Origin: Bacteroidales bacterium | GTDB taxonomy: Bacteria; Bacteroidota; Bacteroidia; Bacteroidales; UBA932 | DNA: 64,000 nt | Assembly: GCA_022647615.1 (NCBI GenBank) | Contig: JALCKZ010000001.1 | Span: 1,414,178-1,478,177, forward strand | Direction of reading: 5' to 3' | Shown: positions 45,186-53,859 of the stretch, piece by piece | Position numbering within the stretch: the stretch's first letter is position 1 | How the letters are laid out: each line of letters begins with the position of its first letter | The notes under the pieces: model-generated | The model's database searches: none | What the model was told of the DNA's origin: nothing | The model's input: the letters and a program-made list of their open reading frames with translations, nothing else | Translations under genes and position numbers: made by a program

Positions 45186-46148
45186 ATGGTATCTTACAAA
45201 GAGTTAGGCCTTGTGAATTCTAGAGAGATTTTTGCAAAGGCGGTAAAAGGCGGGTATGCAATTCCTGCGTTTAATTTTAACAACATGGAGCAGATGCAGG
45301 CCATCATCATGGCTTGTGTGGAGACCAAATCACCTGTAATTCTGCAGGTTTCAAAAGGAGCAAGACAGTATGCGAATCAGACGCTTCTTAGATATATGGC
45401 ACAGGGTGCCGTTGAGTATGCAAAGGAGTTAGGATGCAATATTCCTATCGTTCTTCACCTGGATCACGGTGATTCATTTGAACTTTGCAAATCTTGCTGC
45501 GATCTTGGTTTTTCTTCCGTTATGATTGACGGTTCAAAACTTCCTTATGAACAGAATGTTGCAATCACAAAGCAAGTTGTTGAGTATGCACATAAATATG
45601 ATGTTACCGTAGAGGGCGAGCTTGGAGTTCTTGCAGGTATTGAGGATGAGGTTCATTCTGAGACTCATACATACACAAGACCAGAGGACGTTGAGGACTT
45701 TGTAAAGAAGACCGGCGTTGATTCTCTTGCAATTTCTATTGGTACTTCACACGGTGCTTATAAATTTAAACCGGGCGTTAAACCTCATATCCGTTTGGAC
45801 ATTCTTCATGAGATTGAGAAGAGAATTCCTGGTTTCCCAATTGTACTTCACGGTTCATCCAGCGTCCCTCAAGACATTGTTGCTGAGATTAATCAGTACG
45901 GCGGCAAAATTAAGGATTCAGCGGGAGTACCTGAGGATCAGCTGAGAGAGGCTGCAAAGAGCGCTGTTTGCAAAATCAATATTGATAGCGACAGCCGTCT
46001 TGCAATGACCGCAGCAATACGCAAGGTATTTGTTGAGCATCCGGAGGAGTTTGACCCAAGAAAATATCTTGGACCAGCAAGAGAGAAGATGAAAGAGCTT
46101 TATATTCACAAGGTTAAGGTTGTTCTTGGTTCTGATAATAAAGCATAA
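45186..46148 (+). CDS. fba: Class II fructose-1,6-bisphosphate aldolase
   Basis: Zinc-dependent aldolase of glycolysis. Metal ligands and signature are seen as LHLDHGDSFE, EGELG (VEGELGVLAG) and SIGTSHGAYKF, followed by LHGSSSVP. Length 320 residues, as in the Bacteroidetes form with the internal segment DEVHSETHTYTRPED. The upstream region (45012-45185) holds a TATTTTTG box, one CTGTCGGGA motif and no other gene. A strong terminator follows. Confidence 0.96.
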   Translation: MVSYKELGLVNSREIFAKAVKGGYAIPAFNFNNMEQMQAIIMACVETKSPVILQVSKGARQYANQTLLRYMAQGAVEYAKELGCNIPIVLHLDHGDSFELCKSCCDLGFSSVMIDGSKLPYEQNVAITKQVVEYAHKYDVTVEGELGVLAGIEDEVHSETHTYTRPEDVEDFVKKTGVDSLAISIGTSHGAYKFKPGVKPHIRLDILHEIEKRIPGFPIVLHGSSSVPQDIVAEINQYGGKIKDSAGVPEDQLREAAKSAVCKINIDSDSRLAMTAAIRKVFVEHPEEFDPRKYLGPAREKMKELYIHKVKVVLGSDNKA

Positions 46149-46184
46149 ATTGATTGCGGCTTAGGTCGCGACAGATTCTAAAAA

Positions 46185-46209
46185 GGTCGGCATTTTGCCG
46201 GCCTTTTTT
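46185..46209 (+). terminator. Terminator after fba
   Basis: GGTCGGC and GCCGGCC pair (one G-T) around ATTTT, followed by TTTTTT. Confidence 0.92.
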
Positions 46210-46239
46210 CTTTGTATTTCATGCCTTGTGTATTTTTTC

Positions 46240-46247
46240 TACCTTTG
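46240..46247 (+). promoter_or_regulatory. -7 box (TACCTTTG) just before the HAD phosphatase gene
   Basis: A perfect TAnnTTTG match ends seven bases before ATG 46255, so the mRNA would be leaderless or nearly so. The -33 element is unclear. Confidence 0.55.
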
Positions 46248-46254
46248 CGCGCTC

Positions 46255-47040
46255 ATGATAAAGGCGATATTTTTTGACATAGATGGAACGCTGGTTTCCT
46301 TTAAGACGCACAAGGTGCCCAAAGATAATATTGAGGCGCTTAAAGAGCTGAGGCGCAGGGGTATAAAAGTTTTTATCTCTACGGGAAGAATGTTGAAAAT
46401 GACCTCTGTTGTGGACGGTATTGAGTTTGACGGATATGTTGCAAACAACGGTGCAACATGTTATGATTCAAGCAAGAAAATGATTTTTCACAGGCCGCTG
46501 CCTCAGGATCAGCTGGATGCAGTAGCGGCGCGGCTGGCAGACAAGAGCAAGCAGCAATTTGCACTCTCTTTCATGGGGCAAGATGACTACTATATCAATT
46601 GTCACTCTAAAGTGGCGGAAGAGATTGCAAGACAAGTAAATGTAGCTCCCCCAATTTTGATGCCCGTGAATGAAATCATAAAGAAAGAGATTTATCAGCT
46701 TTGTATTTATGTGCAAGGCAGCGAGTTGCAGAAAATTTTGGATGAGACTCTTACAAAGTGTGACGGCTCTGCATGGAATCCTCTGTTTGCGGATGTAAAT
46801 GAGAAAGGCATTACAAAGGAGTATGGCATTGATAGAATTTTGGAACATTTCAATTTGAAACTCTCTGATACAATGTCATTTGGAGATGGAGCTAATGATA
46901 TTCCCATGCTGCGTCATACGGCGCTGAGCGTTTGTATGGGCAATGCAACTGCGGAGGTTGAAAAAGCATCAGATTATAAAACTGATACTGTTGACAACGG
47001 CGGAATTGTTTCTGCCCTCAGACATTACAGCGTTTTGTAG
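46255..47040 (+). CDS. Cof-type HAD-superfamily sugar/nucleotide phosphatase
   Basis: A 261-residue HAD hydrolase with motif I FFDIDGTLVSF (nucleophile Asp), motif II in FISTGR, and motif IV SFGDGANDIPML, with a C2-type cap in between. The Cof/YidA-like group removes phosphate from sugar phosphates or cofactors; the exact substrate is unknown. The frame is open from 46195, but the promoter box at 46240 and the typical MIKAIFFDIDGTL start fix ATG 46255. Confidence 0.88.
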   Translation: MIKAIFFDIDGTLVSFKTHKVPKDNIEALKELRRRGIKVFISTGRMLKMTSVVDGIEFDGYVANNGATCYDSSKKMIFHRPLPQDQLDAVAARLADKSKQQFALSFMGQDDYYINCHSKVAEEIARQVNVAPPILMPVNEIIKKEIYQLCIYVQGSELQKILDETLTKCDGSAWNPLFADVNEKGITKEYGIDRILEHFNLKLSDTMSFGDGANDIPMLRHTALSVCMGNATAEVEKASDYKTDTVDNGGIVSALRHYSVL

Positions 47041-47097
47041 CAAGCTCGCAAAAATGGTTTGCGATATGTGTTTTAAAGCGCACTTTTGTCGCATTTG

Positions 47098-47137
47098 TGT
47101 CAAATTGTCCTTTTATCAGCGGTGGCAAAGAAATTGC
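47098..47137 (+). promoter_or_regulatory. Sigma-54 promoter with TGTCA-type upstream repeat for grpE-dnaJ
   Basis: TGGCA (47123-47127) and TTGC (47134-47137) give GG and GC separated by exactly ten bases, the -24/-12 rule for sigma-54. Upstream is TGTCAAATTGTC (47098-47109) and TATCAGC, in the same order as in front of dnaK. Transcription would begin near 47149, about 40 bases before the grpE ATG. Confidence 0.6.
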
Positions 47138-47190
47138 CGTATTAGTGCCGGCCGCATGGCCGTATTTTTAATGTTTAAAATTTTTTAGAG

Positions 47191-47919
47191 ATGTTTAATA
47201 TTAATCACGATAGTAAAAATAAAGAGGAGAAGAAGGATATTAAGGTTGAACAACAAGCTGAGAACAAAGCTGTTGCAGAGGATAACGGAAAGAAGGAGGA
47301 GCAGGCGGAAAAGAGCGCCGCAACAGTAACTGACAAGAATGAGGGAAAAGCAGGAGAGTGCAAATCAGAGAGTGGTGAGCAGAAAGAGGGCAACGTGGAG
47401 AATAAGAAGGAGGAAAAGAGAGAGGAGAAGCGGGAAGAACAGCCGGAAACTCCTGAGCAGAAGCTAAATAAAGAGATTGAAAAACTTAAGAAAGATCAGG
47501 CGGAGGATAAGGACAGGTATTTGAGATTGGCGGCTGAGTTTGACAATTTCAGGCGCCGTACTGCAAAAGAGAGATTGGAGCTGATAGAGACTGCAAGCGA
47601 GGGTGTTATAAAGAGCATACTCCCGATAGTAGATGACTTTGAGAGAGCTATTGCAGTACTTAAGGACTCTAAAGATTCCGATGCGGCAAAGCAGGGTACT
47701 GAGCTGATATACAAGAAGATGATGGAGATGCTCAAGAACCGCGGAGTGACTGTGATTGAAGCTATAGGGAAGGATTTGAATACAGATGAGCATGAGGCGA
47801 TAGCGCAGATTCCTGCTAAAGATCCTAAGCAAAAAGGTAAAATTGTTGAGATTGCTCAGCAGGGTTACAAGCTGAACGGCAAGGTTATACGCTTTGCAAA
47901 AGTTGTAATGGGAAATTAA
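47191..47919 (+). CDS. grpE: GrpE nucleotide exchange factor
   Basis: Releases ADP from DnaK. After an N-terminal Glu/Lys-rich low-complexity region of about 90 residues, the coiled-coil dimerisation part (EKLKKDQAEDKDRYLRLAAE and FDNFRRRTAKERLEL) and the beta domain (HEAIAQIPAKDPKQKGKI, GYKLNGKVIRFAKVVMG) follow. The acidic N-terminal extension is longer than in E. coli but common in Bacteroidetes. Followed by dnaJ after 66 bases, with one CTGTCGGGA motif in the gap. Confidence 0.95.
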   Translation: MFNINHDSKNKEEKKDIKVEQQAENKAVAEDNGKKEEQAEKSAATVTDKNEGKAGECKSESGEQKEGNVENKKEEKREEKREEQPETPEQKLNKEIEKLKKDQAEDKDRYLRLAAEFDNFRRRTAKERLELIETASEGVIKSILPIVDDFERAIAVLKDSKDSDAAKQGTELIYKKMMEMLKNRGVTVIEAIGKDLNTDEHEAIAQIPAKDPKQKGKIVEIAQQGYKLNGKVIRFAKVVMGN

Positions 47920-47985
47920 TCTTTAACTATCCTTGCGGAGTAATAAACTGTCGGGATAAAAAATTGAATATTAGAGGATTATTAA

Positions 47986-49188
47986 ATGGCTGATAAAAGA
48001 GATTATTATGAAGTGCTGGGGGTGAGCAAGACCGCAAGCGCTGATGAGATAAAGAAGGCTTATAGACAGATGGCCCTTAAGTATCATCCCGATAGGAATC
48101 CGGGTGATAAAGCTGCCGAGGAGAAATTCAAGGAGGCTGCGGAGGCTTATGATATTCTCTCAAATCCGGAGAAAAGGCAGAGGTATGATCAGTTTGGATT
48201 TGCCGGAACAAGCAGTGCCGCGGGCGGAGGATTTTCAGGCGGCGGTTTCTCTATGGACGACATTTTCAGCCAGTTTGGAGATATATTCGGAGGACATTTC
48301 GGAGGCGGTTCTGCGCGCGGAGGCTTTGGCGGATTTGGTGATTTCTTTGGCGGATTTGGCGGCGGAGATGATGAAGGAGGACGCGGAGGCAGAGTGGAGA
48401 GAGGCAGCGATATACGCATAAGAATCAAATTGACCCTTGCTGAAGTTTTGCACGGGGTAGAGAAGAAAATTAAAATCAATAAACTTGTAACGTGCCCGGA
48501 TTGTGGTGGTAAAGGCGCTGCAAGTGAGGCAGATATAAAGACATGTCCCGATTGTAAAGGACGCGGAATTGTGACAAAAGTAGTCCGTACAATTCTTGGA
48601 CAGATGCAGACAACTACAACATGTCCGCGTTGTAACGGCACGGGTAAAATTGTTTCCAAGCCATGTAAGAAGTGCGGCGGTTCCGGCCTGGTAAAAGCTC
48701 CGGAGGAGATTAGCTTTAAGGTTCCTGCGGGTGTTGCGCAAGGCATGCAGCTTACGGTGCGCGGCAAAGGAAATGCAGCTCCTCACGGTGGAGTTAACGG
48801 AGATTTGCTGGTTGTTATAGAGGAGGGGCAAGATCCTAATTTCCAGAGAGATGGAAATGATTTGCTTTACTCTTTGTTTGTAAGCGTTCCGGATGCTATT
48901 ACCGGATGTGATGCGGAAATTCCTGCAATTGACGGCAAGCTTAGAATCAAAGTTGCTCCGGGAACACAGAGCGGCAGTATATTGAGACTCAGAGGGAAAG
49001 GTGTACCGGATGTTAACGGCTACGGAGCTGGAGATATGTTGATTGCCGTAAATGTCTGGATTCCAAAGAATCTGACTTCAGAAGAAAAAAAGACGATAGA
49101 AAAATTAAAATCTTCCCCTTCATTTGAACCAAAGCCGGGCAGCGATGACAAAGGTTTCTTTGACAGACTAAAAGGCAAGTTTAAATAG
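47986..49188 (+). CDS. dnaJ: Chaperone protein DnaJ (Hsp40)
   Basis: Type I J-protein that delivers substrates to DnaK and stimulates its ATPase. The J domain (residues 5-70) has the HPD motif in YHPDRNPGD, followed by a Gly/Phe-rich region (about 75-140), four zinc-finger CxxCxGxG repeats ([32 protein letters not shown]) and the C-terminal substrate domains. It is in an operon with grpE and separate from dnaK. Confidence 0.97.
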   Translation: MADKRDYYEVLGVSKTASADEIKKAYRQMALKYHPDRNPGDKAAEEKFKEAAEAYDILSNPEKRQRYDQFGFAGTSSAAGGGFSGGGFSMDDIFSQFGDIFGGHFGGGSARGGFGGFGDFFGGFGGGDDEGGRGGRVERGSDIRIRIKLTLAEVLHGVEKKIKINKLVTCPDCGGKGAASEADIKTCPDCKGRGIVTKVVRTILGQMQTTTTCPRCNGTGKIVSKPCKKCGGSGLVKAPEEISFKVPAGVAQGMQLTVRGKGNAAPHGGVNGDLLVVIEEGQDPNFQRDGNDLLYSLFVSVPDAITGCDAEIPAIDGKLRIKVAPGTQSGSILRLRGKGVPDVNGYGAGDMLIAVNVWIPKNLTSEEKKTIEKLKSSPSFEPKPGSDDKGFFDRLKGKFK

Positions 49189-49194
49189 AAGATA

Positions 49195-50932
49195 ATGAAG
49201 CTATTAAAAATATTCGTGTCCCTGATTTGCGTCTGTTGTTCTTCTTTTTTACAGGCGCAGAATTTTATTTTTCCTCTAGATAATTACTACGGCATTGCCG
49301 GCAATTACGGCGAATTAAGAGGAGGACATTTTCACTGCGGATTAGATTTAAAAACCGGAGGTTCTGTCGGGAAGAAAGTATATGCTGCCCAAAATGGCTA
49401 TATATCAAGGCTTTCTGTTACTTCCACCGGATTCGGAAATATGATTACTATTAATCATCCGGGTGGCTATCAGACAATTTACGGACATTTGCTAAAGTTT
49501 GCACCTGCTCTTCAGGCGCGGCTTAGAAAGAATCAGTATAGAACTCAAACTTGGGAACAGAGCATTTATTTTGGACCTAGAGAGTTTCCGGTGAAGAAAG
49601 GAGATTTTATTGCATATAGCGGGAACTCAGGCTCTTCCGGCGGTCCGCACCTGCATTTTGAAGTTCGCAGCCCGCAGGGGATTCCAATGAATCTTTTGAT
49701 TGGAGGGAAGGGCGGAGTAAAATCCAAGCCGGTTGTTAAAGTAAGCGGAACTCCTGCAGGAAGTGCTTTTATCAGTCTTGTTAAAGATACCGTAAAGCCT
49801 GTGATTAACAGCGTCTTATTCTTTGGACACGCTAATATTATCGGGACTCCGTACTCATATCTGATTGAGCGTCCGAGAAAGTCAAATGCAATGCTGCTTC
49901 CAAAATATTCTTACGTTGCTATTGACGCCATAGATTATATTAATGGAAATTACGCAAGATTAGGCATTTACAGATATCAAGTATTTTTGGACAGGACTCC
50001 GGTATTTACTTTTACTGAGGGAAATATTCCTTATTCAACTGGGAAGTACATAACATCTTTGCTTGAGTATTCTCAAAGATATTACCGCGGACGTACTTAT
50101 GTGAAGAGCTATCTTGAACCTGGTAATAGACTTAAGGATAGAATAGTAGCCGTTAATGACGGATTGATAGTTCTTAATGATGATGAGTTTCATAATGTCC
50201 GCGTTGTTGTTTATGATGTGTATGGTAATTCATCTGAAAAATCTTTTTTGGTTAAAAGAGATGAAGTCATTTATAAAAACAGAGTGCCTTATCCTCCAAA
50301 GGGAGTTTTTATGGGTTGGGTGAGCGCAAATTCTTATAAAACCAAAGGGACTTGAAATCAATATCCCGATGGGTGCTTTATACTCCTCCATGTTCTTTAC
50401 TGCTGATACCGTAAGGTTCAGAGCTACAAGATATTCCCCGCTTTGGGAAATAGGCAATCCTACAGTTCCTATGCACAATTTTGCAGAGGTTAAAATGTCG
50501 GCGAAAGTTCCGCAGCGGCTGGTGAACAAGGCGGTGCTTGCAATGCGTGACGGAAGAGGATATCTTTATTATTCCGGCGGCACATACAGTTATGCAAAAC
50601 AACAGATGACGGCATATATCAGCTCTTTTGGAAAGTATTGTGTAACAGTTGATACTACAGCTCCGCGCGCATCTTTTAAATTCGCCGACGGGGCAAGAAT
50701 AAGGTCTGATGCCGCTGGCATAAGAATTGGAGATAATCTGTCGGGAGTAAGAGATTATAAAGTGGAGATAGACGGGCATTGGGTGGTTGCAGAGTTTGAT
50801 GCCAAAAACGCGCAGCTGAACGTGCCGCTTGCTGATGCGCGCATTGCGCATGGTACCAAGCACTTAATGAAGGTTTCATTAGTAGACATGGTAGGAAACA
50901 GGAGGGAAGCTACAAGGAAATTTGTGTGGTAG
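49195..50932 (+). pseudogene. M23 (LytM) metallopeptidase, +1 frameshift
   Basis: The combined frame codes for an exported peptidase of about 578 residues: signal peptide (1 to about 22), a LytM domain with zinc ligands in GGHFHCGLDL and GGPHLHFEV, and a long C-terminal beta-rich region. The first frame ends at 50355 (KTKGT, then TGA) and the second runs on with KGLEINIPMGALYSS, starting in a run of four A at 50338-50341. Removing one A there gives a continuous SYKPKGLEINIP. M23 enzymes cut peptidoglycan cross-links; members of this Bacteroidetes group usually have the full tail. The break may be a real phase switch in a homopolymer or an assembly error. Confidence 0.83.
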
Positions 50933-51006
50933 GGGAGGCGCTACTTGAGGACTTTTTCATAACTTGCACAATATAAAGGATATAATAATTTAAAAGATTT
51001 TCAATT

Positions 51007-51687
51007 ATGACAATGGGTGGAGGTTTTGTTCTGATAGCAATAATTGGTGTTATTGGAATGATTGTACAATCAAGATTGAAGAGCGTCTTCAACAAGTACT
51101 CTAAGGTTATGGCTCCGGGCGGATTGACCGGCGCTCAGTTTGCACAAAAAATGCTGGACGGCAACGGAATCAGAGATGTAAAGGTTACTGCCATAGGTGG
51201 CAGTCTTACAGACCATTACAATCCGGCAAACAAGACCCTTAATTTGAGCGAGAGCGTTTATGGTTCAAATAGTGTTGCGGCTGCGGCTGTTGCATGCCAT
51301 GAGTGCGGTCACGCTCTGCAGCATGCACAGGGATATGCTCCGCTTAGATTGCGTTCGGCCTTGGTTCCTGTAGTTAATTTCTCATCCATGCTATCTCAAA
51401 TAGTCATTATCATAGGAATCTTGTTAATCAACGTTTTCCCGGCTTTGTTCTGGATTGGAATTTTGATGTTTGCAATGGTGCTGGTATTTAGCGTTGTTAC
51501 TTTGCCGGTGGAGTATAATGCTTCCCACCGTGCGCTTGCATGGCTGCAATCTTCTCATTCTCTGACTCCTGTAGAAGTTGATCAGGCACGCGAAACTTTA
51601 ATGTGGGCTGCCCGTACTTATGTCGTTGCCGCACTTTCCGCTCTTGCAACATTGCTTTATTACATCAGCTTTGCCGGAAGAAGATAA
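51007..51687 (+). CDS. YugP-like membrane zinc metallopeptidase
   Basis: A 226-residue inner-membrane protein with an N-terminal helix (residues 5-22), the zinc-binding motif HECGHALQH near residue 97, two central helices (about 115-165) and a C-terminal helix. This is the neutral zinc metallopeptidase family typified by Bacillus YugP. The role is unknown but probably quality control of membrane proteins. Followed by anmK after nine bases. Confidence 0.88.
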   Translation: MTMGGGFVLIAIIGVIGMIVQSRLKSVFNKYSKVMAPGGLTGAQFAQKMLDGNGIRDVKVTAIGGSLTDHYNPANKTLNLSESVYGSNSVAAAAVACHECGHALQHAQGYAPLRLRSALVPVVNFSSMLSQIVIIIGILLINVFPALFWIGILMFAMVLVFSVVTLPVEYNASHRALAWLQSSHSLTPVEVDQARETLMWAARTYVVAALSALATLLYYISFAGRR

Positions 51688-51696
51688 ATCTTTTGC

Positions 51697-52848
51697 ATGA
51701 TGAAGTCTTTGAAAAAAACTTACGACTTTAAAAATGGCGTAAGAGTAATTGGCTTGATGTCAGGTACTTCTCTTGACGGAATTGATTTTTGTTATGTGGA
51801 GTTTAAGTATCTTTCAGGCAAGTGGAACTATAAAATCATAAAGGCTGAAGACGAGTCATATCCGCAACAGCTTAAAGATAAGTTAAATACAGCTCAAAAT
51901 TTTTCAGCGCTGGAATATGCGCGGCTGAATTCAGATTACGGCTTGTATCTTGGCGAGCGTATAAAGGCTTTTATGGAGCGCAATGGTATTGATCCAGACA
52001 AAGTTGACATTATTGCAAGTCACGGTCAGACAATCTTTCATCAGCCTGAAATTCAATTTACAGGACAGATTGGGAGCGGCGCCGGGATTGCTGCAAAAAC
52101 CGGAGTTGACACTGTTTGCGATTTTAGAACAACCGACGTTGCCCTTGGAGGTCAAGGTGCTCCGCTGGTTCCGATAGGCGACCGGAATCTTTTTGGAGAG
52201 TATGATTATTGTCTGAATCTTGGAGGGTTCTCAAATATTTCTTTTGAGAATTCTAAGAAAACGGCTGATGGCAAGAGCGTTGCAGTGAGGACAGCGTTTG
52301 ACATATCTCCTGTAAATTACGTTCTTAACTACTACATGAGGACAATAGGGAAGGAATATGACAAGGACGGAGCATTGGCCCGCAGCGGAAAAATCTGTCG
52401 GGAACTCCTTGACAAACTTAATAATTTACCTTTTTATACACAGAAGGGTCCCAAGTCTCTTGGGCGCGAATGGGTTGAGAATGAGGTCATTCCTTTGATT
52501 GAATCTTTTAAGCTCCCGATAGAGGATAAACTTTGTACTTTCTGCGAGCATGCCGCAATGCAGACTTCTAAAAATGTAGCGGCCGGGGAAAATGGCGCTG
52601 TTAGCAGAGTTTTGGTTACTGGCGGCGGAGCGTTCAATAAATATCTGATGGAGCGCATGCAGGCGCAAGCACCTCAGTGCGAGTATGTTATACCGGACAA
52701 GCTGACGGTAAACTTTAAGGAGGCTCTGATTTTTGCCTTTCTTGGAGCTTTGTATATTGCTGATATTCCAAATTGTATGAGTTCCGTTACGGGGGCTGCG
52801 TATGACTGCATCGGAGGCGCAATGTATAAGGCGGGAGGGGAGAGGTAA
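51697..52848 (+). CDS. anmK: Anhydro-N-acetylmuramic acid kinase
   Basis: Opens the anhydro ring of 1,6-anhydro-MurNAc and phosphorylates it to MurNAc-6-phosphate with ATP, during cell-wall recycling. The ATP-binding start IGLMSGTSLDGID, the catalytic Asp region CDFRTTDVALGGQGAPLVP, LNLGGFSNIS and VLVTGGGAFN are all standard. Two adjacent ATG codons are available. With the lytic transglycosylase (1.7 kb) and AmgK/MurU (7.5 kb) it gives the window two MurNAc-recycling branches; no murQ is seen. Confidence 0.95.
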   Translation: MMKSLKKTYDFKNGVRVIGLMSGTSLDGIDFCYVEFKYLSGKWNYKIIKAEDESYPQQLKDKLNTAQNFSALEYARLNSDYGLYLGERIKAFMERNGIDPDKVDIIASHGQTIFHQPEIQFTGQIGSGAGIAAKTGVDTVCDFRTTDVALGGQGAPLVPIGDRNLFGEYDYCLNLGGFSNISFENSKKTADGKSVAVRTAFDISPVNYVLNYYMRTIGKEYDKDGALARSGKICRELLDKLNNLPFYTQKGPKSLGREWVENEVIPLIESFKLPIEDKLCTFCEHAAMQTSKNVAAGENGAVSRVLVTGGGAFNKYLMERMQAQAPQCEYVIPDKLTVNFKEALIFAFLGALYIADIPNCMSSVTGAAYDCIGGAMYKAGGER

Positions 52849-52886
52849 CATCCTATAAATCTGTCGTGAGTAATAGAAATTTAATT

Positions 52887-52916
52887 TTGGATAAAAGAAA
52901 AAAAATCATACATTTG
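52887..52916 (+). promoter_or_regulatory. Promoter of rplS (TTG-N19-TACATTTG)
   Basis: TTG at 52887-52889, a 19-base A-rich spacer, then TACATTTG at 52909-52916: a full match to the Bacteroidetes vegetative promoter. Transcription would begin near 52922, leaving a leader of about 125 bases. Confidence 0.8.
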
Positions 52917-52926
52917 CAGTCCCAAA

Positions 52927-52974
52927 ACGGAGGCAACCTCTTCCAAGCACCTTGGGAAAAGGTTATAAGGCCGT
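52927..52974 (+). ncRNA. Structured leader of rplS (candidate L19 autoregulation element)
   Basis: Three nested helices can form: ACGG (52927-30) with CCGT (52971-74), AACCT (52935-39) with AGGTT (52960-64), and CCAAG (52943-47) with CTTGG (52951-55), closed by CAC. It begins a few bases after the predicted transcript start and lies wholly in the untranslated leader. Leaders of this kind often bind the encoded ribosomal protein. Confidence 0.5.
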
Positions 52975-53046
52975 AAAAACTTGATTTAAAGTGTTTTATT
53001 TGTGAGCCCGATTAATTGAAATGTTGCCTGATTAATATTTAAAGAG

Positions 53047-53595
53047 ATGGATTTAATTAAAGTTGCTCAGCAGGCGTTTGCCGGAGAGAAAAAAGAATTC
53101 CCTGCATTTAAGGCAGGAGACACAGTAACAGTCACTTACAAAATTAAAGAGGGTGACAAAGAGAGACTGCAGAGTTTCAGGGGCGTAGTTATTCAACGCC
53201 GCGGAGCAGGTGTTACTCAAACATTTACAGTAAGAAAAATTTCCAGCGGTGTTGGAGTTGAAAGGATATTTCCTTTATACTCTCCATTCATTGAGACCAT
53301 TACAATGGAGAAAGCCGGAAAGGTTAGAAGAGCTAGAATCTTCTATTTGAGAGAGTTAACAGGTAAGAAAGCAAGAATTAAGGAGAAGGGTTTGAGCCGC
53401 GTAGAGGAGGAATTTGATGAGGAGCAGAAGGCTAAAATCAAAGAGGCAAAGATGAAGATTGCCGCAGAGAATAAGGCAGCTGAAGCTAAGGCTGCTGCTG
53501 AGGCTAAGAAGAAAGAGGCTGCTGCTCAGGCAGCTGCAGCAAAGAAAAGAGCTGAAGAGGCTGCTGCAAAGAAAGCCGGAGCTGCAAAGAAATAA
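53047..53595 (+). CDS. rplS: Ribosomal protein bL19 with Lys/Ala-rich tail
   Basis: A component of the 50S subunit at the interface with 30S. Residues 1 to about 118 match L19 ([50 protein letters not shown]), quoted in pieces. The remaining 65 residues are a low-complexity tail of Ala, Lys and Glu, starting near [14 protein letters not shown], which makes the protein 182 residues against the usual 115-120. The tail probably forms a long charged helix or is disordered. Confidence 0.95.
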   Translation: MDLIKVAQQAFAGEKKEFPAFKAGDTVTVTYKIKEGDKERLQSFRGVVIQRRGAGVTQTFTVRKISSGVGVERIFPLYSPFIETITMEKAGKVRRARIFYLRELTGKKARIKEKGLSRVEEEFDEEQKAKIKEAKMKIAAENKAAEAKAAAEAKKKEAAAQAAAAKKRAEEAAAKKAGAAKK

Positions 53596-53599
53596 AGGT

Positions 53600-53626
53600 T
53601 GACCCTGCAAAGGGTCAGTTTTTTAA
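53600..53626 (+). terminator. Terminator after rplS
   Basis: TGACCCT and AGGGTCA pair around GCAA, followed by GTTTTTT. Confidence 0.9.
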
Positions 53627-53628
53627 CC

Positions 53629-53702
53629 GGCCCCGTAGCGCAACTGAATAGAGCATCACACTACGGATGTGAGGGTTGTAGGTTTGAATCCTATCGGGGT
53701 CA
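53629..53702 (+). tRNA. tRNA-Arg (anticodon ACG)
   Basis: A 74-nt cloverleaf: acceptor GGCCCCG with CGGGGTC, anticodon arm TCACA-CTACGGA-TGTGA with anticodon ACG (read as ICG), T loop TTTGAAT. The D stem has one mismatched pair. CCA is not encoded. The internal segment 53647-53669 is repeated exactly at 55528-55550. Confidence 0.95.
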
Positions 53703-53713
53703 CGAGGAGAAAA

Positions 53714-53741
53714 ACAGCATCATACGATGCTGTTTTTTTTT
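53714..53741 (+). terminator. Terminator after tRNA-Arg
   Basis: ACAGCATC pairs with GATGCTGT around ATAC, followed by eight T. Confidence 0.9.
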
Positions 53742-53828
53742 GCCTTGCCACGAAGCGGCAAGGCAATTAGGGGTTTACGCGGCTACCGCCGCGAGGGATA
53801 CACCGGCACTGTGTGCCGGGCCTTCGGC
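53742..53828 (+). repeat. Three-hairpin structured repeat, copy A
   Basis: Stem 1 GCCTTGCC/GGCAAGGC with loop ACGAAGC (53742-53764); linker ending GGTTTA; stem 2 CGCGGC/GCCGCG with loop TACC (53778-53793); nine-base linker; stem 3 CCGGCAC/GTGCCGG (53803-53819); then GCCTTCGGC, a three-base-pair hairpin (53820-53828). The same order, loop and linker sequences occur in inverse orientation at 63738-63823 and, more diverged, at 55556-55639. It is followed by another imperfect hairpin near 53840-53857. Confidence 0.75.
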
Positions 53829-53859
53829 TTGTTATTATCACTCTGCGCAGCAGTGTGTG

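Noticed and set aside
52861..52869. CTGTCGTGA, CTGTCGGCC (38479) and CTGTCGGAG (41782) as further copies of the 9-mer
   Set aside because: Each has one or two mismatches within the core GTCGGGA and they were not counted among the 23 exact copies.
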